Origin: Rhodocyclaceae bacterium UBA2346
GTDB lineage: Bacteria; Pseudomonadota; Gammaproteobacteria; Burkholderiales; Rhodocyclaceae
Length of the DNA: 14,920 nt
NCBI GenBank assembly: GCA_002344625.1
Contig: DDUE01000002.1
Span: 8,894-23,813 of the forward strand
Reading direction: 5' to 3'
Made by a program: the position numbers and the translations under genes. Of this stretch, positions 8,134-14,920 are shown piece by piece (within the stretch, counting starts at the first letter, position 1; each line of letters starts with the position of its first letter). The notes below the pieces were generated by a model that saw nothing but the letters and a program-made list of their open reading frames with translations, was not told where the DNA came from and ran no database searches.

Positions 8134-10236
8134 TTGCCACAAGCAATCAAGAAGACGTTCGCCTACGGCGCGCACACGGTCACCCTCGAAACCGGCGAAA
8201 TCGCACGCCAGGCAGGCGGTGCGGTCATTTGCAACATGGACGACACCGTCGTCCTCGCCACCGTGGTCGCGGCCAAGGAAGCCAAGCCGGGCCAGGATTT
8301 CTTTCCGCTGACGGTGGATTATGTCGAGAAGTTCTATGCGGCCGGCCGCATACCGGGCGGTTTCTTCAAGCGTGAAGGACGTCCGACCGAGAAGGAAACG
8401 CTGACCTGCCGCCTGATCGACCGTCCGATCCGCCCCTTGTTTCCGGATGGCTTCTACAACGAAGTGCAGATCATCGTCATGGTGCTGTCGCTCAACCCCG
8501 AAATCGACGCCGATATTCCGGCGATGATCGCGGCGTCGGCTGCTCTCGCGATCTCGGGCGTTCCCTTCGATGGACCGATCGGCGCCTGCCGCGTGGGCTA
8601 CGCCAATGGCGAATACATCCTCAATCCGACCTTGGGTCAGCTCGAAACCAGCGAACTCAACCTGGTCGTGGCGGGCACCGAGACCGCGGTGCTGATGGTC
8701 GAATCGGAGGCGCGCGAGTTGTCCGAAGAAGTCATGCTCGGATCCGTGGTTTTCGGTCACCAGCAAATGCAGGCCGCGATCAACGCGATCAACGAACTGG
8801 TTGAAGTGGCTGGCAAGCCCGAATGGGATTGGCAGCCGCCGGCGCGCAACGAAGCGTTGATCGCACGGGTGAACGAACTCGCGCGCGGCGAGCTGGAAGA
8901 TGCATTCCGCATCACCAGCAAGCAGGAGCGCACGGTCCGCGTCAACGAGATCCGCCGCAACGCCGTGGCCGCGCTTGGCGAGAGCGATATCGGCGAGGTT
9001 TCGTCCAACGAGATCAAGGATACCTTCCACGATCTGGAAGCCAGTATCGTGCGTAGCCGCATCCTGTCGGGTGAGCCGCGTATCGACGGCCGTGATACCC
9101 GGACGGTGCGGCCGATCGAGATTCGTGTCGGGGTGTTGCCCCGCACCCATGGTTCGGCATTGTTTACCCGCGGCGAAACCCAGGCGCTGGTGGTAGCCAC
9201 GCTCGGCACCGGGCGCGACGAACAGATCATCGACGCGATTGCCGGCGAGTATCGTGAAAGCTTCATGCTGCACTACAACTTCCCGCCGTTCTCGACCGGA
9301 GAGACCGGCCGGATGGGCGTCACCAAACGTCGCGAAGTCGGCCATGGCCGACTGGCAAAGCGCGCCTTGATCGCCGTGCTGCCCGAGCCGAGTGAGTTCA
9401 GTTACACGGTGCGGCTCGTTTCGGAGATCACGGAGTCGAACGGCTCGAGTTCGATGGCGTCGGTGTGCGGTGGCTCGCTCGCGATGATGGATGCCGGTGT
9501 GCCGCTCAAGGCACATGTGGCGGGCATCGCGATGGGGCTGATCAAGGACGGCAATCGCTTCGCCGTACTGACCGACATCCTGGGCGACGAGGATCATCTC
9601 GGCGACATGGACTTCAAGGTCGCGGGCACCCAAAAGGGCATCACCGCGTTGCAGATGGACATCAAGATCCAGGGCATCACCAAGGAGATCATGCAGGTCG
9701 CGCTCGCGCAGGCGGGTGTCGGTCGTCTGCACATCCTCGAGCAGATGCAGCGTTCGCTCGGTTCCAATCGCGGCGAAGTGTCTGAATTCGCTCCGCGCAT
9801 GATCCAGATCAAGATCAATCCCGAGAAGATCCGCGATGTCATCGGCAAGGGCGGAGCAGTCATTCGGGCGCTGCAGGAAGAGACCGGCACAGTCATAGAG
9901 ATCACCGACGACGGCAATATCACGATCTCCTCGGTGAGCGCGGAAGGCGCACAGAAGGCCAAGGCAAAGATCGAGGAGATCACGGCCGAAGTCGAGGTCG
10001 GCCGGGTGTATGACGGCACCGTGGTGCGTCTGCTCGATTTCGGCGCAATCGTGAATATCCTGCCGGGTCGCGATGGCTTGCTGCATATTTCGCAAATCGC
10101 CAACGAGCGGGTCAATGCGGTCACCGATTTCGTCAAGGAAGGGCAGGCGGTTCGGGTCAAGGTTCTCGAGACCGACGAGCGCGGCAAGATCCGCCTCAGC
10201 ATGAAGGCTTTGCTGGAGCAGACGGCCGCCGAGTAA
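8134..10236 (+). CDS. pnp: Polyribonucleotide nucleotidyltransferase (PNPase)
   Basis: PNPase degrades RNA 3'-to-5' by phosphorolysis and can add tails; it often works in the RNase E degradosome. The 700-aa protein has two RNase PH domains (about 10-145 and 325-460) around a helical domain, then KH (about 553-618, IGKGG at 570-574) and S1 (about 622-692). FFKREGRP (77-84) and [11 protein letters not shown] (93-103) are diagnostic. The phosphate-binding S438-S440 and the metal/catalytic aspartates D485 and D491 are present. The start is a TTG with AGAGG eight bases upstream; the next in-frame Met is residue 35, inside domain 1, so TTG is well supported. The 61-nt leader after the rpsO terminator holds a weak stem-loop (TTGCAG/CTGCAA, 8089-8110). 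PNPase usually represses itself through its leader; that is unproven here. Confidence 0.98.
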   Translation: MPQAIKKTFAYGAHTVTLETGEIARQAGGAVICNMDDTVVLATVVAAKEAKPGQDFFPLTVDYVEKFYAAGRIPGGFFKREGRPTEKETLTCRLIDRPIRPLFPDGFYNEVQIIVMVLSLNPEIDADIPAMIAASAALAISGVPFDGPIGACRVGYANGEYILNPTLGQLETSELNLVVAGTETAVLMVESEARELSEEVMLGSVVFGHQQMQAAINAINELVEVAGKPEWDWQPPARNEALIARVNELARGELEDAFRITSKQERTVRVNEIRRNAVAALGESDIGEVSSNEIKDTFHDLEASIVRSRILSGEPRIDGRDTRTVRPIEIRVGVLPRTHGSALFTRGETQALVVATLGTGRDEQIIDAIAGEYRESFMLHYNFPPFSTGETGRMGVTKRREVGHGRLAKRALIAVLPEPSEFSYTVRLVSEITESNGSSSMASVCGGSLAMMDAGVPLKAHVAGIAMGLIKDGNRFAVLTDILGDEDHLGDMDFKVAGTQKGITALQMDIKIQGITKEIMQVALAQAGVGRLHILEQMQRSLGSNRGEVSEFAPRMIQIKINPEKIRDVIGKGGAVIRALQEETGTVIEITDDGNITISSVSAEGAQKAKAKIEEITAEVEVGRVYDGTVVRLLDFGAIVNILPGRDGLLHISQIANERVNAVTDFVKEGQAVRVKVLETDERGKIRLSMKALLEQTAAE

Positions 10237-10264
10237 GCTTGATATCGTGACGGGTTGGGTTGGC

Positions 10265-10281
10265 GCGGGCCTGTTGCCCGC
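10265..10281 (+). other. GC stem-loop after pnp without a T-run
   Basis: GCGGGC (10265-10270) and GCCCGC (10276-10281) form a perfect 6-bp stem with a 5-nt loop, 29 bases after the pnp stop. It lacks a T-run, so it is not a canonical terminator. It may protect the pnp mRNA 3' end, serve as a processing site, or help Rho-dependent termination. Confidence 0.45.
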
Positions 10282-10311
10282 CCGATCCGGTGCCTCGCGT
10301 GCCGCGATCGC

Positions 10312-10360
10312 AAAAAAATGGCGTTTGACGCCGGGCACGGCGATATGTATGATGCAGGGC
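10312..10360 (+). promoter_or_regulatory. Stable-RNA-type promoter of the tRNA operon
   Basis: TTGACG (10325-10330), a 17-bp spacer and TATGAT (10348-10353) make a near-consensus sigma70 promoter. Seven A (10312-10318) sit just upstream like an UP-element tract. The bases after the -10 box (GCAGGGC, 10354-10360) form a GC-rich discriminator, as in stringently controlled tRNA and rRNA promoters. The predicted start is only a few bases before tRNA-Pro. Stringent control is inferred from the discriminator. Confidence 0.78.
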
Positions 10361-10363
10361 TCT

Positions 10364-10440
10364 CGGGGTGTAGCGCAGTCCGGTAGCGCGCTTGCTTTGG
10401 GAGCAAGATGTCGGGGGTTCGAATCCCTCCACCCCGACCA
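10364..10440 (+). tRNA. tRNA-Pro (anticodon TGG)
   Basis: A 77-nt cloverleaf. The acceptor CGGGGTG pairs with CACCCCG, the D-arm GCGC/GCGC, the anticodon stem CTTGC/GCAAG (10391-10395/10403-10407) and the T-arm GGGGG/CCCTC with one G-U pair. The loop TTTGGGA places TGG at 10398-10400. Discriminator A and CCA are encoded. First in a Pro-Arg-His cluster. Confidence 0.97.
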
Positions 10441-10466
10441 GCTATCCCCGAAATGCCCGTGGAACT

Positions 10467-10543
10467 CTGCCCGTAGCTCAACTGGATAGAGCACCGGCCT
10501 TCTAAGCCGGGGGTTACAGGTTCGATTCCTGTCGGGCAGGCCA
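10467..10543 (+). tRNA. tRNA-Arg (anticodon TCT)
   Basis: A 77-nt cloverleaf. The acceptor CTGCCCG (10467-10473) pairs perfectly with CGGGCAG, the anticodon stem CCGGC/GCCGG (10494-10498/10506-10510) encloses CTTCTAA with TCT at 10501-10503, and the T-arm is ACAGG/CCTGT. Discriminator G and CCA are encoded. It reads the AGA and AGG codons, which are rare in GC-rich genomes. It follows tRNA-Pro by 26 bases. Confidence 0.97.
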
Positions 10544-10584
10544 GAAGTGGCTGAAAAAACAAGGTCTTAACAAGATTTTGGTTT

Positions 10585-10600
10585 CACAGCGTTTGCTGTG
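10585..10600 (+). other. Stem-loop in the tRNA-Arg/tRNA-His spacer
   Basis: CACAGC (10585-10590), loop GTTT, GCTGTG (10595-10600): a perfect 6-bp stem in an otherwise A/T-rich 69-nt spacer. It is followed by GCAAGAAAAA rather than T, so it is not a terminator on the + strand. It may mark a processing site of the tRNA precursor. Confidence 0.4.
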
Positions 10601-10612
10601 GCAAGAAAAAGT

Positions 10613-10689
10613 GGCGGCATTAGCTCAGTTGGTAGAGCACTGGATTGTGGCTCCAGTTGTCACCGGTTCGATCCCGGTATGTCGCCCCA
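10613..10689 (+). tRNA. tRNA-His (anticodon GTG)
   Basis: The cloverleaf body is 10614-10689, with G at 10613 able to be the extra G(-1) specific to tRNA-His, opposite C73. The acceptor GCGGCAT pairs with ATGTCGC, including one G-U pair at position 4:69. The anticodon stem CTGGA/TCCAG (10640-10644/10652-10656) encloses TTGTGGC with GTG at 10647-10649. The T-arm is ACCGG/CCGGT and CCA is encoded (10687-10689). Last tRNA of the cluster; a terminator follows about 50 bases on. Confidence 0.97.
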
Positions 10690-10740
10690 AAAATTCCAGC
10701 TCGTCGGTGAATCGATCCAGATTCCCGATGGGCACTGAAA

Positions 10741-10769
10741 AGGGCCCGCACGTAGAGCGGGCTTTTTTT
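10741..10769 (+). terminator. Intrinsic terminator of the tRNA operon
   Basis: GCCCGC (10744-10749), loop ACGTAGA, GCGGGC (10757-10762), then seven T (10763-10769). A-rich bases upstream can extend the pairing with the T-run. It ends the Pro-Arg-His transcript, only 23 bases before the next gene. Confidence 0.9.
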
Positions 10770-10792
10770 CGTTCTCGGACGGCCGTCGTCGG

Positions 10793-12046
10793 ATGCGATT
10801 TCTGAGTGTGCTCTTAACCATGCTGTTCGTGGCGTCGATGCTGGCGCTGGGCGTGGTCATACTGGTCTTGGCCGAAGAGCCGGTGCTCGAGCGAGTCGCC
10901 GAATTCTCGCCGCAGCAGGTCGAGCGGGCCAGGCAAGTGTTTCAACGGCACGATCCGCGCAGGGCGGTAGGTGGTCCAGTCAGGACGCTGCAGTTGAGCG
11001 AGGACGAACTGGATCTCGCGCTGAACTATCTGGTGAGCCGCTTCGGGCCCGGCGGTTCGAGGGCAATGCTGGATGATGATGGGCTGGCAGTCGTCGCCAG
11101 CATCGCATTGCCGCCGAATCCATTCGGAAAATTCGTGAACGTCGAAGGCCGGCTGCGCGAGCGCGACGGAGCGCTGCTGCCGGAGAGCGTGAGTATCGGC
11201 CGGATACCGCTTCCCGATTGGTTGGCGGCGTGGCTATTCGACCAGGCGCAGGCTTATCTCGGGCGGCGCGAGGATTTTCGCGTGATCGCGGATACGGTCA
11301 GAGCGGTGACTTTGTCGCCGACCGATCTCAAGGTCGAATATGCGTGGACCGAAGATTTTCCTGAGCGGCTTCGCAGCGCAGCGTTTTCTCAGGACGACCG
11401 GGCACGCCTGAAGGCTTACCAGCTTCGGATGGCCGAACTGGTTCGCGGTACGACATCGCCCCGAACGATTCCGGTGCTCGATGTGCTCGTGCCGCTCATG
11501 CGCCTTGCGGCGGAGCGATCGGCCAACGGGGGGGCGGATCTGGAGAATCGGGCATTGTTGACCGTGCTTGCGCTGCATGCGGGTGGCCGGGACCTTGCCA
11601 CTTTCGTGCCTGAAGCGAAGCAATGGGCGCGGCCCGCCCGGAAGCCGCTCACCCTCGCGGGAAGAGTCGATCTTGCGCAACACTTCATCATCTCGGCGGC
11701 GCTGGCGGGGCTGGGCGGGGGGGCTTTTGCGGATGCGATCGGCGTACACAAGGAGGTTGGCGACGCGCGCAAGGGGAGCGGCTTCAGTTTCAAGGATTTC
11801 GCGGCGAACCGGGCAGGGGCGGCGTTCGGCCGATTGGCCGCCGACCCTGGGACCGCTGCGAGCCTGCAGCAACGCGTAATCACGGGGCTCGTCGAAACGG
11901 ATATGCTACCCGCCATGGGCGATCTGCCGGAGTTCATGCGACTTGCGGAGTTCAACCGCCGTTACGGCGGGGTTGGCGCACCGGCTTATGTCCGCATCGT
12001 GCAGGATATCGACCAGCGCGTCGCGGCACTGCCTCTCTTTCGTTGA
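10793..12046 (+). CDS. Hypothetical protein with an N-terminal membrane anchor
   Basis: I do not recognise this 417-aa protein as a named family. Residues 4-27 form one hydrophobic segment after Met-Arg, either an uncleaved anchor or a signal peptide with possible cleavage near LAEE, so the bulk is probably periplasmic. The remainder is soluble: an N-terminal half with alternating strand-like segments, and a helical C-terminal half containing LAQHFIISAALAGLGGG (about 294-310) and GSGFSFKDFAANRAGAAFG (328-346), which reads like a conserved family signature. It starts 23 bases after the tRNA terminator with no clear Shine-Dalgarno sequence or promoter, and a small membrane-protein gene follows 17 bases after it. 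Coding is supported by length, a sensible N-terminus and high-GC codon usage. Function unknown. Confidence 0.8.
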   Translation: MRFLSVLLTMLFVASMLALGVVILVLAEEPVLERVAEFSPQQVERARQVFQRHDPRRAVGGPVRTLQLSEDELDLALNYLVSRFGPGGSRAMLDDDGLAVVASIALPPNPFGKFVNVEGRLRERDGALLPESVSIGRIPLPDWLAAWLFDQAQAYLGRREDFRVIADTVRAVTLSPTDLKVEYAWTEDFPERLRSAAFSQDDRARLKAYQLRMAELVRGTTSPRTIPVLDVLVPLMRLAAERSANGGADLENRALLTVLALHAGGRDLATFVPEAKQWARPARKPLTLAGRVDLAQHFIISAALAGLGGGAFADAIGVHKEVGDARKGSGFSFKDFAANRAGAAFGRLAADPGTAASLQQRVITGLVETDMLPAMGDLPEFMRLAEFNRRYGGVGAPAYVRIVQDIDQRVAALPLFR

Positions 12047-12063
12047 TCCGTGAAACCACTCGC

Positions 12064-12291
12064 ATGCGACTCAAACCTCAACACCTCCAGCCGGTCATCA
12101 TGGCCGGCATCATGGCCTTCCTGATGACCGCGATCATCACCTGGCTGAATCTCGGCTTTCCATCCGATTTCCTGAGACGATGGGCCGCGGCCTTCGTCGT
12201 GGCGTGGCCGCTGGCCGCGGTCGCAGCGTTCATCGCGATCCCGGTCGCGCAAAGACTGACCAAGCGGATACTGGCCGCGCTGGAGCGCTAG
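12064..12291 (+). CDS. DUF2798-type small membrane protein
   Basis: A 75-aa protein with two predicted membrane helices (about residues 11-30 and 42-63) joined by the loop NLGFPSDFLRRW, and a basic C-terminus (QRLTKRILAALER). Size, two-helix layout and the N-L-G-x-P...F-L-x-R-W pattern fit the DUF2798 family of inner-membrane proteins of unknown function. The ATG at 12064 gives the typical basic start before helix 1. No strong Shine-Dalgarno sequence is seen. It lies 17 bases after the hypothetical gene and is probably cotranscribed with it. The family assignment comes from pattern memory, not a search. Confidence 0.75.
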   Translation: MRLKPQHLQPVIMAGIMAFLMTAIITWLNLGFPSDFLRRWAAAFVVAWPLAAVAAFIAIPVAQRLTKRILAALER

Positions 12292-12308
12292 GCGACGGCT
12301 GGCGGTGG

Positions 12309-12370
12309 CGCGCTGCCTGTATCGCCGCCTTCGCGGAACCGGGCTCGGTGCCGCTGCGCGAGGCAGCGCG
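12309..12370. repeat. 10-bp inverted repeat enclosing two small hairpins
   Basis: CGCGCTGCCT (12309-12318) and AGGCAGCGCG (12361-12370) are exact reverse complements, 42 bases apart. Inside are CCGC/GCGG (12325-12328/12333-12336, loop CTTC) and ACCG/CGGT (12338-12341/12346-12349, loop GGCT), which would make a closed, branched structure. A competing stem CGCTGC/GCAGCG (12352-12357/12363-12368) uses the right arm. It starts 18 bases after the DUF2798 stop, so it could be a 3'-UTR structure. Confidence 0.4.
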
Positions 12371-12571
12371 AAATCGAGGCGTTCCCGCGACATGTCGATC
12401 GGCCGTGGTACGCGGGTCGCATGGATGCTGCCCCGTTCGGTTCCAGTGCCATTGGCAATGAAAAGAAGTGCATCGACACGCTGTCAACGGAAACGTGCAG
12501 GAGTAGAATTTAGAGAATTTGCGCGTGCCGGGTTTGAACTGCGCAACGGCGATGCGATCGAAGTTTGCGTC

Positions 12572-12600
12572 TTGCGGGTCAGGACAAAGCAGTTTATGCT
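12572..12600 (+). promoter_or_regulatory. Candidate sigma70 promoter upstream of acnB
   Basis: TTGCGG (12572-12577), a 17-bp spacer and TATGCT (12595-12600). Spacing is ideal and the hexamers are moderate. It would give a leader of about 95 nt. It competes with the better -10 box at 12630 as the acnB promoter. Confidence 0.4.
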
Positions 12601-12614
12601 GCATTGCACTCTAA

Positions 12615-12635
12615 GTCTTATAAAAGACATATAAT
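12615..12635 (+). promoter_or_regulatory. Perfect -10 box with operator-like palindrome before acnB
   Basis: TATAAT at 12630-12635 matches the sigma70 -10 consensus exactly. The best -35-like sequence, TTGCAC (12604-12609), is 20 bp away, which is too far for an unaided promoter. The palindrome GTCTT-ATAA-AAGAC (12615-12628) ends directly before the -10 box, where a bound regulator would repress, or activate a promoter with poor spacing. The regulator is unknown; a metabolite-responsive factor is a plausible guess for a TCA-cycle gene. Confidence 0.5.
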
Positions 12636-12641
12636 CCAAGA

Positions 12642-12666
12642 ATCCCGTTCGGGATCCGTTCCGAAC
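12642..12666 (+). other. Overlapping alternative stem-loops at the acnB mRNA 5' end
   Basis: ATCCC/GGGAT (12642-12646/12651-12655) would form a stem right at the start predicted from the -10 box at 12630. An overlapping stem, GTTCGG/CCGAAC (12647-12652/12661-12666), cannot form at the same time. Either could stabilise the mRNA 5' end or take part in control. Both are short, so this is suggestive only. Confidence 0.4.
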
Positions 12667-12699
12667 GCCCTGCCACTTCATCGATGGAAGGAAACCGCC

Positions 12700-14920
12700 G
12701 TGCTTGAAGCTTACCGTGCCCATGTCGCCGAGCGTGCCGCCCTCGGCATTCCCGCGTTGCCCCTGTCCAAGGAACAAACGACTCAACTCGTCGAATTGCT
12801 CCAGAACCCGCCCGCCGGCGAGGAGGCATTTCTGGTTGAACTGCTGACGTACCGGGTACCGGCAGGCGTCGATGATGCGGCCAAGGTCAAGGCCGATTTT
12901 CTGGCCCGGGTTTCCAAGGGTGACCTCGCCTGTGGGCTGGTGTCGCGCGCCAAGGCGACCGAACTGCTGGGCACCATGCTGGGTGGCTTCAACATCAAAC
13001 CGATGATCGACCTGCTGGGCGATGCGGAGGTCGGTGCGGTGGCCGCCGAGGGTTTGAAGACGACCCTGTTGATGTTCGACTATTTCCATGACGTCAAGGA
13101 ACTCGCCACGGCGGGCAACGCCAACGCCAAGGCCGTGATGCAGTCGTGGGCCGACGCCGAGTGGTTCACCAGCCGCCCGGAAGTCCCCGCGTCGCAGAAG
13201 CTCACCGTGTTCAAAGTCACCGGCGAAACCAACACCGACGACCTGTCGCCGGCGCCGGACGCCTGGTCGCGCCCCGACATCCCGCTGCACGCCCTGGCGA
13301 TGCTGAAGAACCCGCGTCCCGGCATCGAACCGGAAGAAGCCGGCGTGCGCGGTCCGGTCAAATTCCTCGAAGACCTGAAGGCCAAGGGCAACCTGGTCGC
13401 CTACGTCGGCGACGTGGTCGGCACCGGCTCCTCGCGCAAGTCCGCGACCAACTCGGTGCTGTGGTTCACCGGCGAGGACATCCCCTTCGTGCCGAACAAG
13501 CGTTTCGGCGGCGTGTGTCTGGGTTCCAAGATCGCGCCGATCTTCTTCAACACCATGGAAGATGCCGGCGCGCTGCCGATCGAGATCGATTGCGGCCAGC
13601 TCGATATGGGCGACGAGATCGAACTCAGGGTCGATAACGCGACCGGCAAGGTCACTGCGCTGAAGAACGGCGCCGTGGTTGCCGAATCGCAACTGAAGAC
13701 CTTGGTGATTCTCGACGAAGTGCGCGCCGGCGGCCGTATTCCGCTGATCATCGGCCGTGGCTTGACCACCAAGGCGCGCGAGGCGCTGGGTCTGCCGGTC
13801 AGCACCCTGTTCCGTCTGCCGCAAGCACCAATCGATTCCGGCAAGGGCTTTTCGCTGGCGCAGAAGATGGTCGGCCGCGCCTGCGGTTTGCCGGAAGGCC
13901 TGGGCATCCGTCCGGGCACCTACTGCGAACCCAAGATGACCACCGTCGGCTCGCAGGACACCACCGGCCCGATGACTCGCGACGAACTCAAGGACCTCGC
14001 CTGCCTCGGCTTCTCGGCCGACATGGTGATGCAGTCCTTCTGCCACACCGCCGCCTATCCCAAGCTGGTCGATGTCAAGACGCACCGCGAGCTGCCTAGC
14101 TTCATCAGCACGCGTGGCGGCGTCAGCCTGCGTCCGGGCGACGGCGTCATCCACTCCTGGCTCAACCGCCTGCTGCTGCCCGATACCGTCGGCACTGGCG
14201 GCGACAGCCACACCCGCTTCCCGATCGGCATCTCCTTCCCGGCCGGCTCCGGCTTGGTGGCGTTCGCCGCCGCCACCGGCGTGATGCCGCTGGACATGCC
14301 GGAATCGGTGCTGGTGCGCTTCAAGGGCACGCTGCAGCCGGGCGTCACGCTGCGCGACCTGGTCAATGCGATCCCGTTGTACGCGATCCGCCAGGGTCTG
14401 CTGACGGTCGAGAAGAAGGGCAAGAAGAACGTCTTCTCCGGTCGCATCCTCGAGATCGAGGGCTTGCCGGACCTGAAGGTCGAACAGGCGTTCGAACTGA
14501 CCGACGCGTCGGCCGAGCGCTCCGCCGCCGGCTGCACGGTGCATCTGAACAAGGCGCCGATCGTCGAGTACATGAACTCGAACATCACCCTGATGAAGTG
14601 GATGATCGCCAACGGCTACGAAGACAAGCGCACCCTGGGCCGCCGCATCAAGGCGATGGAGGACTGGATCGCCAACGGCGAGCTGCTGGCGGGCGATGCC
14701 GATGCCGAGTACGCCGCGGTGATCGACATCGACCTGGCCGACATCAAGGAGCCGATCGTCGCCTGCCCGAACGACCCGGACGACGTCAAGCTGCTGTCCG
14801 AAGTTGCCGGTGACACGATCGACGAAGTGTTCATCGGCTCGTGCATGACCAACATCGGCCACTTCAGGGCTGCGGGCAAGGTGCTCGACGGCAAGTCCGA
14901 CATCCCGACCCGCCTGTGGA
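12700..14920 (+). CDS. acnB: Aconitate hydratase B (bifunctional with 2-methylisocitrate dehydratase), 3'-truncated by the window
   Basis: AcnB isomerises citrate to isocitrate in the TCA cycle and in many bacteria also acts on 2-methylcitrate intermediates. The window holds 740 of about 860 residues. In order: N-terminal HEAT-like domain (to about 160), swivel domain with GETNTDD (175-181) and [13 protein letters not shown] (237-249), then the catalytic domains with [25 protein letters not shown] and [21 protein letters not shown]. The first 4Fe-4S ligand is Cys715 in GSCMTN (Cys710 in E. coli); the other two, in a GCSLC motif, lie beyond the window. The start is GTG with GAAGGA seven bases upstream, giving the [15 protein letters not shown]-terminus typical of AcnB. 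No in-frame ATG start competes. The reading frame is intact to the window edge. Confidence 0.97.
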   Translation, partial: MLEAYRAHVAERAALGIPALPLSKEQTTQLVELLQNPPAGEEAFLVELLTYRVPAGVDDAAKVKADFLARVSKGDLACGLVSRAKATELLGTMLGGFNIKPMIDLLGDAEVGAVAAEGLKTTLLMFDYFHDVKELATAGNANAKAVMQSWADAEWFTSRPEVPASQKLTVFKVTGETNTDDLSPAPDAWSRPDIPLHALAMLKNPRPGIEPEEAGVRGPVKFLEDLKAKGNLVAYVGDVVGTGSSRKSATNSVLWFTGEDIPFVPNKRFGGVCLGSKIAPIFFNTMEDAGALPIEIDCGQLDMGDEIELRVDNATGKVTALKNGAVVAESQLKTLVILDEVRAGGRIPLIIGRGLTTKAREALGLPVSTLFRLPQAPIDSGKGFSLAQKMVGRACGLPEGLGIRPGTYCEPKMTTVGSQDTTGPMTRDELKDLACLGFSADMVMQSFCHTAAYPKLVDVKTHRELPSFISTRGGVSLRPGDGVIHSWLNRLLLPDTVGTGGDSHTRFPIGISFPAGSGLVAFAAATGVMPLDMPESVLVRFKGTLQPGVTLRDLVNAIPLYAIRQGLLTVEKKGKKNVFSGRILEIEGLPDLKVEQAFELTDASAERSAAGCTVHLNKAPIVEYMNSNITLMKWMIANGYEDKRTLGRRIKAMEDWIANGELLAGDADAEYAAVIDIDLADIKEPIVACPNDPDDVKLLSEVAGDTIDEVFIGSCMTNIGHFRAAGKVLDGKSDIPTRLW

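Larger units (their letters stand above)
12292..12699. other. 408-bp intergenic region before acnB
   Basis: No convincing gene. A forward open frame starting at 12305 (109 codons) has Arg/Ser-rich content and no ribosome-binding site, and is judged spurious. The first part is GC-rich with inverted repeats: a 10-bp pair (12309-12318/12361-12370) enclosing two small hairpins, the palindrome CGACATGTCG (12388-12397) and CCCGCG/CGCGGG (12384-12389/12411-12416). None has a T-run. From about 12495 the sequence becomes richer in A/T and holds the acnB promoter candidates and leader. Confidence 0.6.

Noticed and set aside
10312..10333. Minus-strand terminator formed by GGCG/CGCC next to an A-tract (T-run on the minus strand)
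   Set aside because: Short 4-bp stem that coincides with the tRNA promoter -35 box and UP-like A-tract, which explains the sequence better; no minus-strand gene ends here.
8113..10494. 793-codon open frame on the minus strand across pnp and two tRNAs
   Set aside because: It is the antisense shadow of pnp in GC-rich DNA. Its N-terminal part (WRDSNPRHLAPKASALPDCATPR-like) is the well-known artefact of translating the reverse strand of a tRNA-Pro gene. No ribosome-binding site or family resemblance.
9594..10562. Minus-strand open frame over the tRNA-Pro and tRNA-Arg genes (LACPTGIEPVTPG-type start)
   Set aside because: A recurrent misannotation made from antisense tRNA sequence; two good tRNA cloverleaves explain the region.
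10657..10683. Possible promoter TTGTCA/TATGTC inside tRNA-His for the 417-aa gene
   Set aside because: The spacer is only 15 bp, and the bases are fixed by tRNA structure.
10578..10805. 75-codon forward open frame over tRNA-His
   Set aside because: It covers the tRNA and its terminator; an incidental frame.
12305..12634. 109-codon forward open frame before acnB
   Set aside because: Arg/Ser-rich, no ribosome-binding site, and it runs through the acnB promoter region.
14752..14765. [12 protein letters not shown] in AcnB, with the Cys one place off from E. coli EPILCAPNDPDD, as a lost iron-sulfur ligand
   Set aside because: This Cys is not a cluster ligand; the ligands are in GSCMTN (present) and GCSLC (beyond the window).
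12484..14862. 792-codon open frame on the minus strand opposite acnB
   Set aside because: Exact antisense of a clearly recognised acnB; its composition is rich in Asp, His, Arg and Gly, as expected from reverse-reading high-GC codons.

Overview
The window is high-GC proteobacterial chromosome, most likely from a betaproteobacterium of the Rhodocyclales type (Azoarcus/Thauera-like). This assignment rests on protein character and gene order (rimP-nusA-infB-rbfA-truB-rpsO-pnp, then a tRNA cluster and acnB) and is inference, not a database result. All recognised genes lie on the + strand. I see no insertion sequence, phage gene, CRISPR array or defence system.

Layout. Positions 1-261 hold no gene but are rich in short perfect stem-loops, and end in what looks like a ribosome-binding site split by a hairpin. 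262-1155 encodes a transglutaminase-like protein. 1156-1360 holds a good sigma70 promoter and an intrinsic-terminator hairpin just before rimP. From 1361 to 7581 runs a tight operon (rimP, nusA, infB, rbfA, truB) for transcription elongation/antitermination, translation initiation, 30S maturation and tRNA pseudouridylation. rpsO (S15) has its own promoter and is followed by a strong terminator, then pnp (PNPase), which starts with TTG. A tRNA operon (Pro-UGG, Arg-UCU, His-GUG) has its own stable-RNA-type promoter and a terminator. Two membrane-associated proteins of unknown function follow (417 aa, and a 75-aa DUF2798-type protein). A 408-bp intergenic region then leads to acnB (aconitase B), which starts at GTG 12700 and runs off the end of the window.

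How the genes fit together. The first block couples RNA polymerase control (NusA) with ribosome biogenesis (RimP, RbfA, S15), initiation (IF-2) and RNA modification or decay (TruB, PNPase). It is the widely conserved nusA-infB cluster extended by rpsO-pnp. acnB belongs to the TCA cycle and is an independent unit.

Novelty. The coding content is ordinary core genome. The points worth a second look are regulatory: the hairpin-split ribosome-binding site at 224-261, a possible attenuator with three competing arms before rimP, a perfect inverted repeat across the rimP -10 box, a branched inverted repeat at 12309-12370, and an operator-like palindrome plus competing hairpins at the acnB 5' end. None shows a clearly new biological system.
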